A stretch of 64,000 bases of DNA from Callorhinus ursinus (lineage: Eukaryota > Chordata > Mammalia > Carnivora > Otariidae): NCBI RefSeq assembly GCF_003265705.1, contig NW_020312966.1, positions 24,300,550 through 24,364,549 of the forward strand, given 5' to 3'. Under the pieces are notes generated by a model. That model did no database searches. It saw only the letters and a program-made list of their open reading frames with translations, and had not been told where the DNA came from. Each line of letters begins with the position of its first letter. The first letter of the stretch is position 1. This document shows positions 59,627 to 64,000 of the stretch, piece by piece. A program made the translations under genes and the position numbers.

Positions 59627-60053
59627 TTTAGGAAGCAAAACTGGAAAGGAACAAAGGTCTTATTTGGGATCTCAGAATTGCAATTTGGGGGAACACAGAT
59701 TCTGGAGTAACCAGAAAAGTGTGCCGCTCATGCAGGGAAAGTGAGGGGTTTTTATGAGAAAGGAGGAAGAGGGAATTATAGCATTTAGATGACGAAGAGA
59801 AGAAAAACCCCTGCGGTATTGGTGCTGACCAGCTGCACCGCTTCTGATGACTACCTTCAGGATCAGCAGCCCCATCAAACGGAACCTCCCCTGCTTAACT
59901 AACTTTACTGTCCTCTGACCCACATGTGTGTGGCTCTGTTGAAATGTTAGGAGCAACCATTTGTCACCAGTTGCTGCTTCCGGCCCGTTCAGGAGCTCGT
60001 TAGTTGGAAAGGAAAACGCAGTCCCTCGCGTCCAGAGGTTTTATACACTCCCA
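59627..60053 (-). repeat. 5' LTR of the provirus
   Basis: Alignable over its length to 47012-47435, with small indels. On the element strand it begins TGGGAGTG and has an ATAAAAAC TATA-like box at 59747-59754. Its 3' end lacks the clean CA of the other LTR. Confidence 0.78.
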
Positions 60054-60430
60054 CCCCGGTTTGGGGGGCACGGAAGACAAGAGCGACGCACCGGGAAGAA
60101 CCTGGAGATCTGCACGGGGGCCCCCCTCGGGCGCGTTCAGCTGAACATTCATGGTGTGTGGGGGCATGTGCAAGGAGAATGCCTAAGGCCAGGGAAAGAA
60201 CCCCCTGAAAAGACTGGGGGCAACAGTCACCGGCCACTCCCATAGCCCTGGGGAATAGTGTGACTCTCTGCATCTGACTCCTCGGAATGTCCTGCATCGT
60301 GAGGGCGGCATGTACCCCAAACCTCAGCCCTTAGAGAGCACTCCGAAAATGTCTCAGATTCCACTGCTAACTCTTAGCCATGCAGTCAATTGTGTGCCAG
60401 GCACTTGGAGCCCTTGCTGACCCTGACCAG
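60054..60430 (+). other. Unassigned GC-rich flank, possibly resumed L1 5'UTR
   Basis: If the provirus inserted into the L1 5'UTR ending at 47011, that text should resume here. GGAGATCTGC, GGGGGCATGTGCAAGGAGAATGC and AGTGTGACTCTCTGCATCTGA are compatible with an L1 5'UTR, but I cannot prove it. Confidence 0.35.
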
Positions 60431-62515
60431 CCTAAGACAAAGCCCGATTTAGGAGAAGTTTCTTTTAAGTGTGGACACCTCTCTGTACACTTCCAACACT
60501 CACCACCATGACCACCACTGCCCCCCACCACATACACAACCTCGCCCCATCCCACCCACACTGGCGTCCGGGGTGCTTCTCCTGGCCCGCCATCCCCAAG
60601 CTCTGGGACTTTTCCCTCCCTGCTCCTTCCTGTCAATCCTGCCTTGCATCCCATTCCTTCGGCCTCGGGCTCTCTGCTTCTCAAAATGGCCTCCAGCCTT
60701 CTCGCACCCCAATCTGTGCCCATGTGTGATACACTACAAAGAAAGAGTTTTTACCCCCTGCTGTTCCCCATTTTCCCTCTCCGAAACCCATCCTCCCCCC
60801 ATGCACTAGGTCATAGGAATTGGAGTTTCCTGGGATCGGGATTTGTCCACACAGGAGAGGCTATAGTGGTAGCAATGGCAAGGACTCTGGCAGACGAGGA
60901 GGGGAAGAGAGAGCGAGCAGGCCTGACGCTGCCACCTTAAATCCCATCAAGGACCTCATCTTGCTGTTCCCTGCTCTAGACTTCAAATCAGCTATTTCTC
61001 CTAAAAAAAGCTCTGGTTCCTTTTGTTGGAAATAGTGTCTGGAAATAATAGTCGAGGAGCTACAGATATGGCCACTCTTACAAGACATCGATGTGCTCAC
61101 AGTTTAGGGATAGTTTGTAAAGAAGTTTTTGCAAATCATATACAATCCTAAAAGACTTGATTATTTAAGAATGGATTATCTGGATCTCTTCTTCTTAATT
61201 GCTTACATACCTGTGTCCTTTCTGAGGCCAGGAGTTTGAGAACCATCACCTCTTCTTCACTGATACCTGGTCCAAAGCTTGCAGCATGCTAGATACTCAG
61301 AACAAATTCACCAAATGAGAAAAATCAGGCTTTAGATGCTTAAAAGAAACTACCAAAAATGAGTTTCAGAAATATGAGGAGAAATGACAGCATAATTAGA
61401 ATAACTCAATGATTTGAATTAGGCCCAACATTTGCTCAGATGGTTAAGTCCACATATATTTGTATTAAAAAGTACGGACTGTTTTAAAAAGAGCACTTCC
61501 ATGAAAAGATACAAGTCTTAATTTCCTACTTCAGGTCATCCTGACTTGAGCTGTTCAACCTAAGACAATTATGTAATAGAGACGATCGTGGGAAGGCAGG
61601 TCTGAGCTCACAGCTGGTGTGTCCAGTAGGGCTGAAAGTAACGGACACCCCCCCACACACCCCATTGTGGAAGGGTGTTGGCAGTGCAGGGTCGGGTGGA
61701 GGTGGCAGGTTGGTTGAGAGCTAGGACTTCTTAGTGGATGGGGAAGCACATGGAAGGACCACGCCTGTGGTCCATGCTGCAGATCGGCCTTGGACAGTTT
61801 AGAGCCTTTCAAAGGGGAGGGTAGGACCTGAAGCATAGGCCCTATTAGGAAGCTGGATAAGGTGATAGAGGTGGATCTGCTGGTTGTGGGGGGCAGGGAA
61901 TGGATGGGTGTAAAAATAGACCTCTCTTCCTCCGTCCCCCCCTGATGTCTGCATCTAAGTTTCCGCTGACCGTGGCTGATGCAAGCCCATCCTGCTCTTG
62001 GAGCATCTGCTGGCTTGTACTCCCTTGTGTTCGTCTTTCTCGCCAGCAGCCTCTCTCCAGGAGCCTTAACTGGCCAAGTGGAAATGTGGAAAAGACAATG
62101 AGGATTTTTGCTTGCTAATGGGGAAAACCCAACTCTGGTTGCCCCCAGCACAATGAGTTGTGAGGAAACCGACAGCTCTGAAAACCAGTAGGCATGTTTC
62201 GAGAACCAGCCGTGGAAATTGGCAGGGACCCAGGGTAGCTTTAGGGTGAGATCAGCAGGAGTGAAAGAACCCATTCCTGGCAGGAACGGTCTTGTCCAGG
62301 GTGTTGCCATTGGGATCAGCCAGCCATTTGTCAGAATCTCCAAAGAGAGCTTGCTCCGCCAAGGTCCTAAGGAAGGGGCTTCTGGAATGGAAGGCAGCCC
62401 ACTGGATTTCCACTCCCACCAAGACTACATGTGACGGGGAGAAGTGTTTGAAATTGGCAGTGCTGTCACAAAGAGGGAATGAATGCTAGTCAGCCAAGAA
62501 AGGGGTTGGGTTTTT
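60431..62515. other. Unassigned sequence with one long unsupported ORF
   Basis: A 262-residue minus ORF (61555-62343) is the longest non-L1 ORF in the window. It has no domain I recognise and a Pro/Ser/His-rich composition. A CCACCATGACCACCA-rich patch lies at 60500-60560. No splice-supported exon seen. Confidence 0.35.
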
Positions 62516-62562
62516 GGTTGGTGTTTTTTTTTTGTTTTTTTGTTTTTTGGGTTTTTTTTACT
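62516..62562 (+). repeat. T/G-rich low-complexity tract
   Basis: T runs punctuated by G (GTTTTTTTGTTTTTT pattern) over about 45 bases. Confidence 0.85.
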
Positions 62563-62724
62563 CAAAGACATTACTTCTCAATAGTATTTCTCTGAGAAAT
62601 GAATACATGAACATGAAAACACAGTGCTAATAAATATCATAACCACACTATGTATTGCTTTAGTCATATGTCAAGAGGTATGTTATTCATAGTGTTTCCA
62701 GTTCGTACAGCAAAGCTGTAAGTT

Positions 62725-62855
62725 TGACATGATGTTTTATCTGTAACTGATGCTCAGGGTGGTCAAAGTGCAAGGTCATAGCTACTTATGGCAGAGGCGG
62801 GATCTGAATCCAGGACAAGTGACTTCAAACAGACCATCGTCCCATGCTGCCTCTC
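62725..62855 (-). mobile_element. MIR fragment
   Basis: Reverse MIR core: TTTTATCTGTAACTGATGC, GTGCAAGGTCATAGCTACTTA and GGCAGAGGCGGGATCTGAATC. Confidence 0.75.
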
Positions 62856-62859
62856 ATCC

Positions 62860-63394
62860 CCCCAATTAGATTAATTTCTCTCTCCTTCAACTTCTAACAT
62901 CACTTTTGACACCACTTTATTTATCATATTTTGCAATATTGATCTGGGCATGTTTCTTTCTCACTCATTACGATCATCACAGTTACTTAGTGATCCAAAT
63001 TTCATGATCATTCTTGAATTTTTAAAGTCAACATTTTGTTTTATTAAAAAAAAAACTTTTAAATTAAAAGCTTATGTCTTGGTTTGGTTTCTTTTCCTCC
63101 CATGAGTTAGCAACTTTAACAACAAAAAGCTCCTCACCCCTGGACTAAGGCCAGGAGGAAAAATTCCTTTATTAAAATCAGCCAACCCTGTTTAGGGTCC
63201 CTCTTCCCACCCCCAGGTTCTTTCACAACTTCCCTCAGCCCCCTCAGAAATAACCAGTCATCAAAGCCTAGGTGTTTTTCCAACTTATTACCATAATATA
63301 CACAATATGCAAAATACAAAATGGTATATACCCTGGGCAATGCTAGAAAGAACGATATAGTCAACTTCCATGACCCAAACTCAACAACTCATCT
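62860..63394. other. Unassigned sequence
   Basis: Nothing recognisable except an A-run at 63043-63055. Confidence 0.35.
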
Positions 63395-63765
63395 CTACCT
63401 CCACTCATATCCTCACACACCTTCACATACTCTCATACACACTCTTTCACACACTCACACCACCCCCTCACACCCTCATACCCCTTCACACACCCTCATA
63501 CACTCTTTCACACATACCCACACACAGCTACACACCCTCACACACACCTTTACAGTTACATACATTCACACCCCTCACACACTCACACCTACCCTGATGG
63601 CCACACACTCTCATACTCCCTCACCCACACACTCATGCCCTCTCACACTCATACAAACTCTTGCACACACACACACCAGCTCACACCCACGCGCACACGC
63701 CACATGAACACCTACACTCACACACACCCTCCTCACACACCTACACACTCAAACTCACACATACT
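63395..63765 (+). repeat. CA-rich degenerate tandem repeat
   Basis: About 370 bases of CTCACACAC, TCATACAC and TTCACACAC variants, purine-free apart from A and rare G. The plus-strand ORFs across it (Thr/His-rich) are compositional. Confidence 0.9.
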
Positions 63766-64000
63766 GTCCTTCCCAGTGGGATGATTCTAAAGCCAACCCC
63801 AGACATCATGATTTCATCTTCTCATATTTCAGTATGTATCTCTAAAACATAAGGATTCTAATAAATGTAACTACAACCCCATCACCAAATCTAATACATT
63901 TATTAAAAATTCCTTCATATTATCAAATATCCAGTCAGAAGTCAAATTCCCCTAGTCATCTTATGTATATTCTGGAACAAATCAGGATCCAAACCTGGTT
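63766..64000. other. Unassigned end of window
   Basis: AT-rich. TCAAATATCCAGTCAGAAGTCAAATTCCCC resembles an antisense old repeat, not assignable. Confidence 0.3.

Larger units (their letters stand above)
47012..60053 (-). mobile_element. Endogenous retrovirus, minus strand, heavily interrupted
   Basis: Two LTRs in the same (minus) orientation bound a 12.2-kb interval: 47012-47435 (3') and 59627-60053 (5'). A tRNA-Leu-like primer binding site lies just inside the 5' LTR (59609-59626) and a polypurine tract just inside the 3' LTR (47436-47449). These positions and directions are those of a single provirus. The tRNA-Leu primer points to an ERV-L-like (class III) family, though family assignment needs a library search. 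Recognisable interior is limited to about 47.45-50.6 kb and 58.8-59.5 kb; no gag, pol or env ORF survives. The middle holds later insertions. The LTRs have many differences, so the provirus is old. Confidence 0.7.

Noticed and set aside
63395..63765. CRISPR-like or coding CA-rich repeat
   Set aside because: Degenerate CACACT text without a defined unit; the Thr/His-rich ORFs are compositional.
13370..64000. Additional CMAH exons
   Set aside because: I looked on the minus strand for reverse-complement matches to other recalled CMAH segments (for example SHPSDKYIKE, VVTWTPRPG, HSSWIKEYF, GGYDYLVDF) and saw none. This was done by eye, so strongly diverged exons could be missed.

Overview
This is a mammalian chromosome segment from a caniform carnivore. 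The evidence is about 19 copies of the tRNA-Lys-derived carnivore SINE (heads of the GGCGCCTGGGTGGCTCAG type, CT-rich middles, AAATAAAATCTT tails, many with target-site duplications), carnivore-type LINE-1 copies of several ages, and ancient mammalian MIR, L2 and MLT1 relics. It is gene-poor and repeat-dense. There is no bacterial, phage or CRISPR content.

The one host gene I recognise is CMAH (CMP-N-acetylneuraminic acid hydroxylase, which makes Neu5Gc), on the minus strand. Its last coding exon is 10314-10389 and its penultimate coding exon is 12821-12936. Both have intact splice sites and a matching phase. I could not find any of the roughly dozen upstream coding exons in the remaining 51 kb, and the penultimate exon has non-conservative changes at positions I recall as conserved. 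This fits the published ancient nine-exon CMAH deletion shared by pinnipeds and musteloids, so the source is plausibly a seal, walrus, mustelid or relative. That is inference; a bear or dog is not formally excluded.

Layout. 106-7161: a full-length L1 (5'UTR, ORF1, ORF2, duplicated 3'UTR, 10-bp TSD), dead through stops, frameshifts and an altered RT catalytic motif. 7.2-17.2 kb: CMAH 3' end with MIR, L2, SINEs and a GAAA microsatellite holding a 10-N assembly gap. 17.4-28 kb: old L1M elements broken up by SINEs. 28-43 kb: mostly unassigned sequence with SINEs, an L2, an MLT1, L1 fragments and a 3-copy 48-bp minisatellite. 43.15-43.83 kb: a strong CpG island with a C/G-tract minisatellite. 44-47 kb: L1 mosaic containing a direct repeat pair.

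47.0-60.05 kb: what I read as one old minus-strand endogenous retrovirus. Its two LTRs lie 12.2 kb apart in the same orientation, with a tRNA-Leu-type primer binding site inside one and a polypurine tract inside the other. The interior has been invaded by an antisense L1, a CHAF1B processed pseudogene, an L1-inside-L1 nest with a 19-bp TSD, a 0.55-kb local inversion and several SINEs. 60-64 kb: unassigned sequence, one long but unsupported ORF, a MIR and a CA-rich low-complexity block.
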